47,192 nt of DNA from Zancudomyces culisetae (GCA_001969505.1 LSSK01001557.1:1-47192); one strand, 5' to 3'; numbered from the stretch's first letter, positions 1-10,097 are shown. Numbers and translations are program-made. Notes: generated by a model not told the origin, from the sequence alone.

Positions 1-209
1 TAATGCTCAACTGTTTCTTTTTCTTCTTTCTTACAGAACGGACATTTGGCTTTGTAATCTGGATCTATAAAACCCGAATTTGCTAATCTCGTGGCGGTCC
101 AAAATTGACCTATTCGAATTCGACCTACGAAAAGAATGTGTTTCATGTACTGTGGAAAAGCCGCTTGTAAGTCGACCCAATTCCTTTGTCGGCCTGGAAG
201 GCGTATCTC
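1..209 (-). mobile_element. LINE-type reverse transcriptase, C-terminal fragment (partial)
   Basis: Reading the minus strand from 209 to the window edge gives an uninterrupted frame of 69 codons with no start codon. It contains RIGQFWTATRLANSGFID followed by CPFCKKEEKETVEH. An Arg/Gly-Phe stretch followed by a C-x2-C...H zinc knuckle is the usual C-terminal signature of non-LTR (LINE) reverse transcriptase polyproteins. A TGA stop lies immediately upstream (212-210), and no RT-like frame was found between 210 and 420 apart from one short ambiguous stretch, so the copy looks 5'-truncated or frameshifted. It continues past the left edge, so the 3' end, tail and target-site duplication are not visible. 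Its orientation is the same as RPS18, downstream of that gene's 3' end. The family name cannot be given from this fragment. Confidence 0.6.
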
Positions 210-527
210 TCATGTAGTTTTATTCTTATCAGATCCGACAAGACTCTTATTTTTTTATAGCCTTTTTAATCACTGAGGCCTAATCAACACATATGTACCA
301 TCCCGACATGGTAAATAACTAGGAATGTGTATCGAATACGTTAGGTTGTTTATGTTTTTGTATGTCAATAAAATAAAACCCATCTTGTGTACTGAACAAT
401 AAACCAAATGTATATCATTTTATTTAAAAACAATGTTTATATATATTAGACAATTAAAACAAAAGTAGAAAGCAAAAATGAAAATAAAGCAACAAATAAA
501 TCTTGCCAAGGACCGAGAATAGGCATT
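210..527. other. Intergenic, LINE fragment to RPS18 3' end
   Basis: AT-rich, with no supported gene. It must hold the RPS18 3' UTR and polyadenylation site on the minus strand. The stretch 210-240 may be a frameshifted continuation of the LINE fragment. Confidence 0.4.
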
Positions 528-1641
528 TTCTAAACGTTGATAAACAGACAGTTAGTATGATTATACATTAAATACAAAAACACATTATTGTAGCAAAAAT
601 ATAGTCAGTTAGTTAAATATCCGCAAAAGCAAAGTGCTTGTTCGGACAATGTAGGTAAGAATAATAACATAGTCATCAGCGTATATAAGTGTGTACAGAC
701 ATATAAAACAAACTTACATTTCTTTTTTGATACACCAACTGTACGTCCGTGACGGCCAGTGGTTTTGGTGTGTTGACCACGTACACGATGTCCCCAAGCG
801 TGACGAAGACCACGATGAAGTCTGATCTTCTTAATACGTTCAAGATCTTCACGCAAAGCATTGTCAACACCGTTGGAAACCAAGTGTGAGAATTTTCCTG
901 TTACAATATCCTTCTGACGATTTACAAACCATGTTGGGATTTTGTATTGGAGTGGGTTTTGGATAATGGTAACAAGACGCTCGAGTTCTTCTGAGGTCAT
1001 ATCACCGGCTCTCTTCTCTAGATCGACATCAGCCTTCTTGCAAACCATTGTGGAGTATCTGCGACCCACACCCTTGATTGCTGTCAAGGCATAGACGATT
1101 TTTTGTTTACCGTCAACGTTTGTGTTGAGCAAACGGATAATGTGTTGGAATTGAGTTTTGTCGGTAACAACCAAAGACTATATATTTTAACGAAAAATAG
1201 TTTTGTGTTAGTATCAATTCAATAAGTATTTTCATATGCAGCATATATCATATCTATGCAATCTTAATCTCTTGCAAAAACCACAAAAGCACATATTGTA
1301 TACGAGATGATGAATCTCTAATAGTGAAAAAAAAGAGTATACGCAGTGAAAGTACAGTAGTACATTGCTATTTGTGTAATTCTGTTGGTTTCCCCCTCCG
1401 AGATTCACATCTTATACAAACAATAATCTCGGATTCAGCCTTTTCTTAATTATAAGTATGACAATAAATACTCGAATCTGAATTTAGGCCCCCCGATTAT
1501 AAAATATTTTTCATTTATCCGAGCAATATTCAAAGCCGCCAGGGAGTTATAACCTTAAACAGTTTATACAAATGGCTGTACCACAGTTGATAGCATTCAA
1601 AGTAGGAATATAAATATAGTAGTGTCCGATATACTTACCAT
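528..1641 (-). CDS. RPS18: 40S ribosomal protein S18 (uS13), three exons
   Basis: Small-subunit ribosomal protein uS13 of the head of the 40S subunit, cytoplasmic. The predicted protein is 154 aa, close to the 146-152 aa of yeast and human. It has the family blocks [39 protein letters not shown] and [20 protein letters not shown], and ends [15 protein letters not shown] like animal S18. Exons are 1641-1639 (only the ATG), 1177-718, and 529-528 (the last two bases of the stop). Intron 1 (1178-1638, 461 nt) begins GTAAGT right after the ATG, has TACTAAC at 1213-1207 and ends TATAG, giving [11 protein letters not shown] as in other fungi. Intron 2 (530-717) splits the TAA stop. Identity is certain; the splice joins are inferred from sequence only. 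Confidence 0.95.
530..717 (-). other. RPS18 intron 2, splitting the stop codon
   Basis: The donor GTAAGT starts at 717, directly after AAA-T of the SKKK-stop end. TACTAAC occurs a little upstream of the acceptor TTTAG (532-530), and the following exon begins AAAATG. Joining T with AA restores TAA exactly where uS13 proteins end. The unspliced frame would read on for about 37 extra residues. Confidence 0.75.
1398..1432 (-). other. Inverted repeat inside RPS18 intron 1
   Basis: CCGAGATT (1398-1405) and AATCTCGG (1425-1432) form a perfect 8-bp inverted repeat with a 19-nt loop. It could fold as a hairpin in the intron RNA. No convincing C/D or H/ACA box set was seen around it, so a snoRNA is not called. 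Confidence 0.35.
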
Positions 1642-1781
1642 CTTTGCTATTCTCGTTCTCTAAGTTCGTGAGTTTGTAAAAAAGAGACTTTTCCTTTTAC
1701 TTTTAATTTAGTTTTATTTCTATTTTTTCTTTTTACTAGCTATTCGAGATTCGTTTTTTTTTTCTTCGTGAAAAAGAGTGT

Positions 1782-1844
1782 CCAATAAAAATCTATAAAG
1801 CTATTGGTTAAAATGTTGGATTAAAAATTTTTGGGCTCTATTGG
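1782..1844 (-). promoter_or_regulatory. CCAAT-box cluster upstream of RPS18
   Basis: CCAAT occurs at 1782-1786 (plus) and as ATTGG at 1803-1807 and 1840-1844, three times within 63 bp and 140-205 bp upstream of the RPS18 ATG. CCAAT is the core bound by the HAP/NF-Y complex. An AAAAATTTTT element lies between the last two boxes at 1823-1832. Function is inferred from position only. Confidence 0.35.
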
Positions 1845-2879
1845 ATACTTTTGGCTACAGTCATTTCTATATAACTAGAATATGTGTTTATGACTCGAAG
1901 AACTCTAGCTGAGCTCATTGAATATTCAAGGATTATCTTATACTCAAGTCCTAAACAACCAAACCAAGTACTGTGTTTAAGCAGTAGAAGGGGGAGCGAA
2001 GCGAGTACATCTGCTAAAGATAAAAATAAGCATTCCTTGAATCATGGTCTGATTATAAGAGAATAAAAAAATATTCTATGTCTTTGGCTTAGCATTGAGG
2101 TTATTGTTGATTTTGGATCAAACTCTAAAGTAAATTCTACTCTCATGGGTGCTACACAAAGGATCGGGTAGCTATTTTTTCCCTTCCTTGTCTTATTCCG
2201 TTTTATACTTTTTAGAAAAGAAAAAAAAAAGAACCAAGAGGACGGCTTTGGAATTATCTTCACAAAGTGTTTGTGTCTTTGTATATTTCTTCTGATCATA
2301 TGTAAAAAATATTGTCGTCATCCAAACTATGGCTATTACTTTCACAACATGTTAAACACTGCAATTAAAGAACTTTGTTATGATCTTATAAAGAAATTGG
2401 GTATTATGGCACTTCCTGAACTATATTAGTTTGAAAACGAGGATCCATGTGCTATATTAATTTGTTTATACTTGAAACTCTTGGACGAAAGGCATCTCGC
2501 TCCGATTATAATAGCTGTGTCCACCCACCACACAGTCAAAGATATGCAACAAGAACTGCATTTATCACTTTAAGATTCTAAAGCGCGCATTTAAATGCGT
2601 TAGCTTTTCCAAAATTCATGCTCAAATTGGCGTGAAAATTTTTTTTCAAAAAAATGGGCCATACACGCTTTCATCCCCCTTCCCCTCATCAGCCAGACTT
2701 ATAAAATCACGCTTTATTTGTTTAATAAAACCCAGATCCCAATTTGGGCAATGGTGGAAAAAGACGAATTAAAAGTAACAAAAAGAGAAGAGCTGTGTTA
2801 AAAATTAACAAAAAATTGTAATTGATTTGCAAATGGGAAAGGGATGGAAAAAGTTGGAAACACCAATGCTGAATTTCAA
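1845..2879. other. Divergent intergenic region RPS18 / PNP1
   Basis: AT-rich stretch of about 1 kb between divergently transcribed RPS18 and PNP1. Short open frames here have no family features and no splice-supported extension, so no gene is called. It presumably holds both promoters. Confidence 0.5.
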
Positions 2880-2887
2880 TATAAATA
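2880..2887 (+). promoter_or_regulatory. TATA box of PNP1
   Basis: TATAAATA about 100 bp upstream of the PNP1 ATG at 2990, a normal spacing for a yeast core promoter. Confidence 0.5.
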
Positions 2888-2989
2888 GCTGGAAATTCTC
2901 AGATGCCTTTTTTTCCCTCCCACATACCACCTAAAGTTCAGGCTAAGAAATAGTTATTAACTTTGACTTTGAAATATTTGCAAGCAACA

Positions 2990-4076
2990 ATGGAACTCAA
3001 CTCAATTGAAATTTACCAGCAAGCAGCTGACTACATCCGATCCAAGATCCCAAAAGAAGCTGTTCCTTCGATTGCTATAATCTGTGGAAGTGGTCTGGGA
3101 GGACTAGCTGACACTATTGAAGGGGAAAGAGTAACAATCAGGTACGAGGAGATCCCAGGATTCGTCAAGAGCACAGGTATGTTTTTTTTTTGCCTTATAT
3201 GTCTTCCCAACTGTGGGGGTTTTTTTCCTTTTGAAAATCCACAGCTTGGCTTATATCCTTTGAACAAGATAATATCATTGTGAAAAATAATAAAAACGTG
3301 ACAAAAAAAATTTTTTTATCAATGTAACTGAATTAGTCGAGGGTCATGCCGGTCAGTTGGTCTTTGGAGCCCTCTCTGGTAAACGTGTAGTGATAATGCA
3401 AGGCCGCTTCCACTCATACGAAGGATTCCACCAAAAACATGTTGTACTCCCAGTCAGAGTTTTTAAACTCCTTGGTGTAGAGACATTAATTGTAACAAAT
3501 GCAGCTGGTGGCCTCAACCAGGAATTCAATGTTGGTGACGTGATGTTGTTGAATGATCACGTTTCACTACCAGGACTTGTGGGAGTAAACCCACTTGTTG
3601 GAAGAAACATCGATGAGTTCGGTGCACGATTCCCAGCTGTAAACGATGTCTACTCTCTTGAGCTTCGTAAGGTTGCAGTTCGTGCATGGTTGGACAACCC
3701 ATACTTGGTTAATGAACGCAAGTTGGTTCTCCGTGAAGGTACTTATGCATGGATTGTTGGTCCTTGCTATGAAACTGATGCTGAATGCAGAATGTTGAAC
3801 AAGATGGAGTGCGATGTCGTTGGAATGTCAACTGTTCCTGAAGCAGTCATTGCCAAGCAGTGTGGGATGAAAGTACTCGCATTTTCCTTGGTTACCGACA
3901 TTGTTAAATATGGATATCCCGCAAGAGCTCTTGATATTGTTAGAGATGAAAGAGCAGGAAAGGAAGTAGCTAAAGTCAAGGTCGCCGAGACAACCCACGA
4001 AGAGGTATTGGCTGCCGCCGCTGCTCGTGCCCTTGATCTCCAGATCTTGGTTAAGGATATTGTTGCCAACATTTAG
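2990..4076 (+). CDS. PNP1: Purine nucleoside phosphorylase, two exons
   Basis: Phosphorolysis of purine nucleosides to free base and ribose-1-phosphate in purine salvage; cytosolic. Exons are 2990-3176 and 3337-4076. The intron (3177-3336) has donor GTATGT and acceptor TTAG and rejoins PGFVKST-G/V-EGHAGQLVFG. The product is 308 aa, matching the trimeric PNP family (yeast about 311). Motifs: phosphate loop GSGLGG (residues 33-38), GRFHSYEG (Arg and His of the phosphate/sugar site), TNAAGG, YETDAECR with the purine-binding Glu, GMSTVPE, and the late HEEVL His. The residue equal to human Asn243 is Asp250 (LVTD, codon 3897-3899), where yeast and human PNP have Asn; this could shift base preference. 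A diverged tandem copy lies 1.8 kb downstream. The start is the first ATG after the TATA box, in context AACAATGG. Confidence 0.95.
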
Positions 4077-5867
4077 TCTGCATTTTTTTTATGGTTTTAA
4101 GTGTATCCATTAAAGAGGCAATGTTTTTTATTTGCTCTTTATTTATTTTGACTCTACAATAAACAAACCTGGGCGTATGTCTTTAATATTTTGGTATCTC
4201 TAACCACTATACACATTCTAGTTATACATATGGGTTGTGTTTGTCAGTTGATGGAGGACGATATATTAGGGCCGCCTATGTTTTGCTTAGGTAAACAGAG
4301 TCCAAGCAATCAAGGTATACATTGTTCCTTTGTTTATATGTAATCTAGATACCGAGAAAGGCAGGTTGTGCAAACTCAACACTTCAACACCAGAAAGATG
4401 CCAAATTCTTTACCCTCTCCCAAGGCCCAACCATTGGTAAAAGTACAATGAAGAAAAAAATCAACCAACCGACTTAAAAATGGGACGAGAAACCAACGAT
4501 AACCTGCAAAGGAATATCTGCAATTCAAAACAATTTCATCCCTTAAGTGTACATTTTTGCAAAAACTAGAGATATTTCATAACAACTTGCAATAGTTGTT
4601 CGCTATTTGTGGCATTAAGTGTTATGAATCGATTTGTGTCTATGTTTAGTTTGGATATACTGATTGGCGTTTGTTTGGGATTTGGATAATTTATACACAT
4701 TAATTTTTGATTAGTAATTGAATGGAGGGGGTATATTTTGACAGAAATGAAGTAAAAGCGAACTACGAAATCTAACTTACTAACTATATGAATGGTAGTT
4801 GGGGAGCTCAGCAACCAAAAAAGGAAACTACAAGGTTAAAAATTACATTCAGTTGGTTCTAATTGTTAACTGTGGCTCTACTATCCTCTGAAAAAAAGAT
4901 GAGGGTAGTTTGTGCTGCTATTCTTAGAAAATTCGCAGTTGAGTTGGCAGCCCGGAAATAAGACTGTTTAGACCAAGTTGATATTTGCATCTAGGAGTCT
5001 ATTAACAGATGGTATAAGGTTTCTTCATCGAACAATCAGAAAAATAATCTGCTTTTGGAGAAAAGGAATATAAGCTATTTATTTCTATCATATTCCGAAT
5101 AATGTTTGATTATAGAATGAGATGGGCAAAAATAATGGAGAAATTGACAATTTGACTACCCACCCATTACCACATTCTTTTGCAAAAAAAAAAGAAAGGC
5201 CCTGTTGTTTTGCGTAGCCTTGCATCCTAATTTATTTTCCTGCTTTACTTTTGCGCCATTTCTCTAGCATAAAGTGTTTTTTTTGGGTATATATGCATTC
5301 CATTTGTAAGTTTATCACAAATTTACTCGGGCTTTTATTATACGTAATATAAATAGATAAATCCGAAAAAAGTCAAACAAATATATGTACGGTCCCACCA
5401 CCATTCAACAAGTGGAAAACTAATCCTTTAGAGTATAATTCTGTCGGTTGCTGTATAGCAAGTTAAAAGTATTCCTGAAACGAAGAAAGTATTAGATTAA
5501 TAAGCACTCCGGGCCTAACAGCATTCTACATTTACTACCAAGGTGAGTTCTACTAATATAGTCTTTGCTTTTAATTTAAATTTTTCGTAAGGGTCTCTGT
5601 TTCAATAATTAAATCAGTTCTAGCACCCTAATATAATTAATAACGAAAAACAAGGTATTCAAACGCTCAAAGACAATGCAATAACTTTGGTGTTTGATAA
5701 ATTTCCGCTACTAGGCGAGAGTGTTAGCTTCTTAAACCCCACTAATAAAATCACTTTAACAATATATAACATTAACCTTCATACTCATTCTAGCTGCAAA
5801 ATCCCTGAACCCAAAGGCAATAGCAATTCAAATATAAGCATTCCTAATTTTAACAGAAATAAGAAAA
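4077..5867. other. Intergenic, PNP1 to PNP-like paralogue
   Basis: 1.8 kb of AT-rich DNA without a supported gene. It holds the PNP1 3' UTR and the promoter of the paralogue. A possible donor at about 5542 (GTGAGT) and acceptor TTTTAACAG just before the ATG at 5868 could mark a 5' UTR intron, but this is weak. Confidence 0.45.
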
Positions 5868-7001
5868 ATGATTGAGAAACTAGACGAATCACAGATTGAA
5901 GAGACACGCAAGTATATTGTCGACAAACTACCCAAAGGTTTTGTCCCAAAGATTGCCATATTAAGCGATGTTGGAATGAAAAACATTATGGAGTATACGA
6001 AGGATACTACAGAGTTGCTGTTTTCCGAGATACCAGGGTTTGTCCAAAGTACAGGTAATGTGATGATCATATTACAAGCAACTCAAAATAACAGAAAAAC
6101 AAAAAAAAGATGTTAATAATTAAAATGGGGAATATGTCTTTAAAAAAATAGTTCTTACAAAAAGCCCCGCCAAGGTAGTATTCGGTACAATTAGTGACAC
6201 AAGCGTGGTTATACTCATTGGAAGATGTCGCTTTTATGAGGGATATACGCTACGACAAATCACTTACCCTGTGAGAGTGCTCAAAACTCTTGGCATAAAA
6301 ATAATGATAGGTAAGTGTTGGTTTGTTTTTATGAATGAAAAACCCAGTGGAGCAACTGCGCTACCCTTTTGTATAAAGGCTCGAATAAACGTAAAAATAA
6401 ATGAATAGTATTGAATGCCTCAGCGTCGCTGAATCCAGACATCAAGATAGGCGATATCGGAGTAATTGAGGACAGCATCTCATTGCCTAGCATTAGTGGT
6501 ATTAACCCTCTTATTGGACCAAACTACTCACAAATGGGACCCAGGTTTATAAATATGACTGATGCATATTCGTTTAGACTTCGGAAAATGCTTTTCAAGA
6601 CCTGGCTGTCCTCACCCGAGCTGCAAAAGCGAAAGATGTCTCTTCGCGAATGCATTTACTGCTTCACACCAGGCCCAGCCAATGAAACTAGGGCGGAATA
6701 TAGAGCCATGCGTATGCTAGGTGGTGATGTTGTGGGTTCAAGTACAATCCCCGAGGTTGAAGTTGCACGCCATTGCAATCTAGAAGTTCTCTGCCTCAGT
6801 CTGGTGACCACCTCTGCGACTGACGAAAAACTGCCTTCTGCTTATGATGCTGCCAAGGCCGAAGTGGAGGGTCGTCCTCCAAGTTTGCCGGTTGAAGAAG
6901 ATCATCTTATGACTCCTACTGGTTTTACATTTAGCAGCGCACCATCTACTCGGCTTAAAGATATGTCTTTGCTACTTGAGAAGCTCATAGGCGAAATTTA
7001 G
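5868..7001 (+). CDS. PNP-like paralogue, probable pseudoenzyme, three exons
   Basis: A diverged tandem copy of purine nucleoside phosphorylase. Exons are 5868-6054, 6152-6310 and 6409-7001; both introns (97 and 98 nt) have GTAATG or GTAAGT donors and ATAG acceptors, and splicing yields 312 aa without stops. Exon 1 is 187 nt, the same length as in PNP1, and intron 1 sits at the same codon (PGFVQST-G). Family blocks remain: LRQITYPVRVLKTLG, INPLIGPN, RFINMTDAY, NETRAEYRAMRMLG, STIPEVEVARHC. Key residues are gone: GSGLGG reads DVGMKN, the RFH His is Arg in GRCRFYEGY, TNAAGG reads LNASAS, GMSTVPE reads GSSTIPE, the Asn243 position is Thr, and HEEVL is missing. The Glu of NETRAEY is kept. Loss of phosphate binding makes catalysis unlikely; an intact frame suggests another role, such as a regulatory subunit in a mixed trimer (inference). 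Confidence 0.85.
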
Positions 7002-7518
7002 ATACTTTCATTAGTTCATATGTCTACATTCACCATTACACTTTTAGTAGTTTATTACTGTTTTTGTCATCGTTATCAATATAGTAGTGTTTAGTACCAG
7101 ATTTTCATCATGTGCACAAAATACCTTTTCAACATGTGCTAAGAACGGCGGCATCACCCTGCACTGTTTTTTTTTTTACGCAATGTTTTTTGTATTTTTC
7201 CTCCACATATTACTAAAGCTGTATTTAAAGTTGAAATAAACCTCGAAGGCATTGATTTAGTATAAGTGAGGATGACAAGGTGCATGAATGAGTAGTATGT
7301 GTAGATAGTTTTTACTGGTGCTAATCAACAATAAATGAACGTAAAAAAAAAGAAACAGAGTATTTGTAGCGAAGTTTGAGCTAAAACAGAGCCATTACCC
7401 AGCATCATGTGCAGAAATGTAAATTGGCTTCTCAAAAATTCTCAGTAAATTTATAGGTTGTGATTTGGATTTTTTTTCTCAACTTTATTTGTGGGAGGAG
7501 AGGAGGGAAGGGTGGGGG
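7002..7518. other. Intergenic upstream of SelO
   Basis: AT-rich, with no supported gene; includes the 3' UTR of the PNP-like gene. A purine-rich stretch on the plus strand near 7490-7520 directly precedes the SelO TATA box. Confidence 0.4.
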
Positions 7519-7526
7519 TATAAAAA
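7519..7526 (+). promoter_or_regulatory. TATA box of SelO gene
   Basis: TATAAAAA, 77 bp upstream of the ATG at 7596 and just after a G-rich purine tract. Confidence 0.45.
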
Positions 7527-7595
7527 AAACAGGGAGCTGCATCGTTTTTTATTCTCAACAATCCTTAAACATTTTCCAATTTCTTTCCAAGCAAC

Positions 7596-10055
7596 ATGAT
7601 TGTTTCTAAGCTTTTCGAACATTTGAAAATAAATAACAAGATACTCAAAGAATTGCATGGTGATCCTTTGCAGTCAAGGAGCCCGCTCACCTTTTTGGCA
7701 GCAGAAAATGGAACAGGGGGGCTAATTAGTATAAACGAGGATAAACTCATGTTCAAGCCTCAAAAGGATCAGAGCTACAATACCATCAGAGAAAAGTACG
7801 ATGAGCTTGTCAAGCAATCGAGGACTTCTAGGCTGATATTGAGTAAAGATAAGCCACACGGGTTTTGGAGTTATGTGGTTCCCGCTTTTCAAGTTGAACC
7901 AACGTTACTTAGTTTTAACAGCGAATGTGCTTCAGACGAACTTGGTCTTGACGGAAAATACATCAACGAAAAAATAAACGAGTACAAATCTTATTTACAA
8001 AGCCAAAGAAAGGGAGAAAGTATGGATTCAGAGCTCAGCGATGACCGATCCAACCGTGAGTGTGTTATTTTTGTAAATGATTTGACGGATTTGTTGTGCG
8101 GAAACAAAGTTTTGGAAGTAAAAGATAGTAGTACAGAACAGGTTGGCGAAAGAGCAACTTTCCCATGGGCACACAACTATGGTGGTCATCAATTTGGTTT
8201 TTGGGCTGGCCAATTAGGTGATGGACGAGCAACCTCGCTGTTCCAAGTAGAGAAACCACAAAAAATGACACTGGAATCTAAAAAAACTCCACAAGATGCC
8301 TACGATATTGTTGAAGTCCAGCTAAAAGGGAGTGGGAAGACACCGTACTCACGGATGGGTGACGGATGTGCGGTGATGCGAAGCAGCATTAGAGAGTATC
8401 TGGTGGCGGAAAACCTCCATAGCCTTGGGGTTCCAACAACAAGGTCATTATCACTGGTGCTGAGTAGCAATGATGTCTATCGTGAATCGGATGAACCAGA
8501 GCATGGCGCAGTTGTCTGCCGTGTATCACCTTCATTTATTCGTTTTGGTTCGTTTGAACTTGCTAGGGTTATCGATGACAAAAACAAGAATACGGATGGT
8601 GTACGTGAGCTAGCTGATTATGTAATCAGAACGCACTATCCGTATTTGCTAAACAAAGATGAGAGCAACAATGTGGAAACCAATGAGCCTGATTTTATGA
8701 AATCGAATGTATATGCCAGGTTGTTGCAGACGATCGTTTCCAGCACAGCAAAATTGGTAGCTAAATGGCAATCCCTGGGATTCTGTCATGGTGTATTAAA
8801 TACGGATAACATGTCGGTGTTGGGGCTTACGTTAGACTATGGACCCTTTGCGTTTATGGATATTTACGATCCGGAATATATATGTAATAGTTCTGATGAA
8901 TCGGGAAGGTATTCATACAAACAACAACCTGGAATTGTATTGTGGAATTTGATGCGGTTGACTGATAGTCTTTATGATTTGATTGAAAGTGTAAACCCAC
9001 CAGAAAACACCAAAACCATTGAAGTTGTCACAAACATATTGAATACATACGGAAAGATCTATAATGATGAGTACCAAATGATTATGGTAAAAAAAATGGG
9101 CTTTTTTACAGAGCTTACGGGGCTGTATGGTGGTACTAGTGAGACTGGTGAGGCTGGTGAGGCTGGTGAGTGTACGGAGAGTAGTGAGGTGGATGGCGTT
9201 CAGAAAAAGCAAGGTAATACTGCAAATGGAGAAAAAGTCCTGGTAAAGGAACGTATAAAGGATATTTATGAAACAGTGGTAACACCATATTTGAGTTTGA
9301 TGCGGGATCAAAAAATGGATTTCACAAATTCATTCAGAAACCTAAGTAAAATAGTTGCTTTAAAATATCGCGACGGTTCTGGTAACCGACTTTTTGGAGT
9401 CGATACTAACGATGACGGATTACAAGATAAACAACAGCTAAAACATCTTCGAAATAACCTTGAAGAAATGATTATACGCTATTTTCTTTACAATAATGAA
9501 CAAAAACCCGAGAGTACCCAAGAAGACATTCAACAAGAGCTGAAAAGCCGGTGTAAAGCTGTCCTAGATTATTTTGAAGGTATTTACTTTGTTCAGTTAG
9601 AAAAATTCTACTCTTCGTGCACCCCAACCAACAATGGTCATCAATCCACAGCAGGTAAAGTTAATGCAATTGTTGGAAAACTTGATAAAACCAACCCACA
9701 ATACGTACTGCGGAACTGGATTGCAGAATATATTATTTCCAACACCAACAAGCTAATTGACGAGAATAAAGACGGTGTTAATTCCAACTATGTTGATAAA
9801 GGTGTTTTGATAGATGAGGCACTGACGTTATTAACCAAGCATGCTTACGATAACTGCGATGAGGTATACCAGAAACGCAAAGGAGACAACACAACAGACC
9901 AAGAATCGCGTTTATTTCCAAATTCGCTTCGATATTCATCTGTCAGTGCCACTATTTTCTCAGGTTCTCTAGAAAAACAAGAGCAAACTGACTTGGCTTC
10001 CAAATATGGAGGGCTAAATTCCAAGTGTAGCTGTAGCTCATGGACAACATTATAG
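7596..10055 (+). CDS. FMP40: SelO / Fmp40-type protein adenylyltransferase
   Basis: Selenoprotein-O family: a pseudokinase-fold enzyme that transfers AMP to protein hydroxyls, usually mitochondrial and linked to redox control. Single exon, 819 aa, longer than yeast Fmp40 (about 690). Diagnostic blocks: WAHNYGGHQFGFWAGQLGDG, the nucleotide-site region QLKGSGKTPYSRMGDG, MRSSIREYLVAENLHSLG, CHGVLNTDNMSVLG with metal-binding Asn, and LDYGPFAFMD with Asp. The extra length comes from an insert near residues 510-545 (GETGEAGEAGE-like, low complexity) and loop expansions. The C-terminal redox motif reads CSCSS, with Cys where animals have selenocysteine, but four further residues (WTTL) follow it. 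The CTG codon at 8454-8456 encodes the conserved Leu of TRSLSLV, supporting the standard code. No strong mitochondrial presequence is obvious. Confidence 0.93.
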   Translation: MIVSKLFEHLKINNKILKELHGDPLQSRSPLTFLAAENGTGGLISINEDKLMFKPQKDQSYNTIREKYDELVKQSRTSRLILSKDKPHGFWSYVVPAFQVEPTLLSFNSECASDELGLDGKYINEKINEYKSYLQSQRKGESMDSELSDDRSNRECVIFVNDLTDLLCGNKVLEVKDSSTEQVGERATFPWAHNYGGHQFGFWAGQLGDGRATSLFQVEKPQKMTLESKKTPQDAYDIVEVQLKGSGKTPYSRMGDGCAVMRSSIREYLVAENLHSLGVPTTRSLSLVLSSNDVYRESDEPEHGAVVCRVSPSFIRFGSFELARVIDDKNKNTDGVRELADYVIRTHYPYLLNKDESNNVETNEPDFMKSNVYARLLQTIVSSTAKLVAKWQSLGFCHGVLNTDNMSVLGLTLDYGPFAFMDIYDPEYICNSSDESGRYSYKQQPGIVLWNLMRLTDSLYDLIESVNPPENTKTIEVVTNILNTYGKIYNDEYQMIMVKKMGFFTELTGLYGGTSETGEAGEAGECTESSEVDGVQKKQGNTANGEKVLVKERIKDIYETVVTPYLSLMRDQKMDFTNSFRNLSKIVALKYRDGSGNRLFGVDTNDDGLQDKQQLKHLRNNLEEMIIRYFLYNNEQKPESTQEDIQQELKSRCKAVLDYFEGIYFVQLEKFYSSCTPTNNGHQSTAGKVNAIVGKLDKTNPQYVLRNWIAEYIISNTNKLIDENKDGVNSNYVDKGVLIDEALTLLTKHAYDNCDEVYQKRKGDNTTDQESRLFPNSLRYSSVSATIFSGSLEKQEQTDLASKYGGLNSKCSCSSWTTL

Positions 10056-10097
10056 ATTTTTGGAGTTGCAATGCAACTTTTCTCTTTATTTCAACTG

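Noticed and set aside
1300-1485. C-box-like GATGATGAA and a distant CTGA on the plus strand of RPS18 intron 1, suggesting a C/D snoRNA.
   Set aside because: It is on the strand opposite to the host transcript, and the boxes are about 170 nt apart without terminal pairing.
1884-2066. 60-codon open frame upstream of RPS18.
   Set aside because: No family feature, unusual composition and no supporting splice sites; likely chance.
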